From positions 1 through 40,782 of the forward strand of contig CAZNWE010000037.1 in assembly GCA_964576715.1 (NCBI GenBank): a DNA stretch of 40,782 bases. Direction: 5' to 3'. The position numbers and the translations under genes are program-made. Of the stretch, positions 40,184 through 40,782 are shown in pieces. Position 1 is the first letter of the stretch. Each line of letters opens with the position of its first letter. Under the pieces are notes generated by a model. It was not told the DNA's origin. It saw only the letters and a list, made by a program, of their open reading frames with translations, and made no database searches. This stretch comes from SLRI01 sp964576715 (lineage in GTDB: Bacteria; Pseudomonadota; Alphaproteobacteria; Geminicoccales; Geminicoccaceae).

Positions 40184-40782
40184 ATGCGCTGGACCGCACG
40201 CGCGCTCACGACCACCGCGCTCAGTCTGGGGCTGATCGCGCCGGCCGCGGCGCAGGAGGATGTGCTGCGCGTCGTCATGCACTCGGATCTGAAGATCATC
40301 GATCCGATCTGGACGACCGCCTACATCACCCGCAACCACGGCTACATGGTCTACGATACGCTGCTCGCGCTCGACGAGAACGGCGCGGTCCAGCCGCAGA
40401 TGGCCGAGAGCTGGGAGGTCTCCGACGACGGTTTGACCTACAGCTTCACGCTCCGGGACGGTCTCACCTTCCACGACGGCACGGCCGTGACCAGCGCCGA
40501 CGTGGTGGCCTCGCTCGAGCGCTGGGGCCAGCGCGACTCCATGGGCCAGAAGCTGATGGACTTCGTGGACGCGATGGAGCCCACCGGCGAGCAGAGCTTC
40601 GAGATCCGGCTTTCCGAGCCCTACGGTCTGGTGACCCAGTCCATCGCCAAGCCGAGCTCCAACACCCCCTTCATCATGCCCGAAGAGGTCGCCCAGACCC
40701 CGGCCGACCAGCAGATCGAGGACCCCACCGGCTCCGGGCCGTTCGTCTTCGACGAGGCGGCCTGGGAGCCCGGCAACAAGGT
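40184..40782 (+). CDS. Peptide-type ABC transporter substrate-binding protein, 5' part
   Basis: The first 199 residues are in the window and the gene runs off the right end. It begins MRWTARALTTTALSLGLIAP and AAAQ, a Sec signal peptide cut after about residue 24. The mature part starts EDVLRVVMHSDLKIIDPIWT, followed by GYMVYDTLLALDENGAVQPQ, MAESWEVSDDGLTYSFTLRDG, LTFHDGTAVTSADVVASL and DPTGSGPFVF. This is the SBP_bac_5 (DppA/OppA/GsiB-like) family. GGAGGGGGA lies nine bases before ATG 40184. It follows the gamma-glutamyltransferase gene by 83 bases, so a glutathione- or peptide-uptake role is possible but unproven. Confidence 0.9.
   Translation, partial: MRWTARALTTTALSLGLIAPAAAQEDVLRVVMHSDLKIIDPIWTTAYITRNHGYMVYDTLLALDENGAVQPQMAESWEVSDDGLTYSFTLRDGLTFHDGTAVTSADVVASLERWGQRDSMGQKLMDFVDAMEPTGEQSFEIRLSEPYGLVTQSIAKPSSNTPFIMPEEVAQTPADQQIEDPTGSGPFVFDEAAWEPGNK

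Noticed and set aside
1..40782. CRISPR arrays, tRNA or rRNA genes, insertion sequences, att sites
   Set aside because: No regularly spaced repeats, no cloverleaf-like or rRNA-like sequence and no transposase or integrase motifs were seen on either strand.

Overview
The window is very GC-rich, with densely packed genes, many ATGA/TGATG-type start-stop overlaps and some TTG/GTG starts. Gene content (dnaN-recF-gyrB, ispH-thrB-rnhA-peroxiredoxin, YqgE, DUF3597, DUF924, several Liv-type ABC genes) points to an alphaproteobacterial chromosome, probably of Rhodospirillales type. That placement is inferred from gene order and protein resemblance; no rRNA is present. I found no tRNA, rRNA, CRISPR array, transposase or phage gene.

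Layout. 171-5431 (+): a Liv-type uptake operon (periplasmic binding protein, a fused LivH-LivM permease, LivG, LivF) ending in an ATC-hydrolase-like gene. 5450-9520 (-): DUF3597 protein, threonine/serine dehydratase-like PLP enzyme and a GH65 sugar phosphorylase. 9747-12711 (+): a compact three-gene unit holding a glutamine-synthetase-like protein that has lost most active-site ligands, a DUF924 protein and an ABC transmembrane domain with no ATPase domain. 12692-14416 (-): a possible GGCT-fold protein and a BrkB/YihY membrane protein. 14732-19543 (+): dnaN-recF-gyrB without dnaA. 19762-21402 (-): prfC. 21551-24739 (+): secreted cyclophilin, ABC-F protein and glutathione transferase. 24750-25970 (-): Bcr/CflA efflux pump. 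26143-28664 (+): ispH, thrB, rnhA. 28750-29235 (-): peroxiredoxin. 29330-30686 (+): YqgE and a degenerate Liv-type ATPase. 30781-34890 (-): Bax-inhibitor-1 family protein and a YbbP/YbbA-type ABC system, divergent from tesA (34910-35566, +). 35900-37834 (+): acetyl-CoA synthetase with a textbook terminator. 37912 to the end: a SnoaL-like gene cut by a ten-N assembly gap, a gamma-glutamyltransferase family gene and the 5' part of a peptide-type binding protein.

Most of the window is housekeeping and nutrient uptake. The most unusual part is 9747-12711, where a full-length type I glutamine synthetase fold keeps its scaffold and the Tyr adenylylation-site motif but lacks the n1 metal triad and the active-site histidines. 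It sits in one apparent transcription unit with DUF924 and an ATPase-less ABC membrane domain. A second apparent pseudoenzyme is the ATPase-like protein at 29976-30686, with no signature motif and no catalytic Glu. The 333-base tesA-acs intergenic region carries a cluster of DnaA-box-like sequences and a TTTGC/GCAAA palindrome, so it may be an origin-like or DnaA-regulated region as well as the acs control region.
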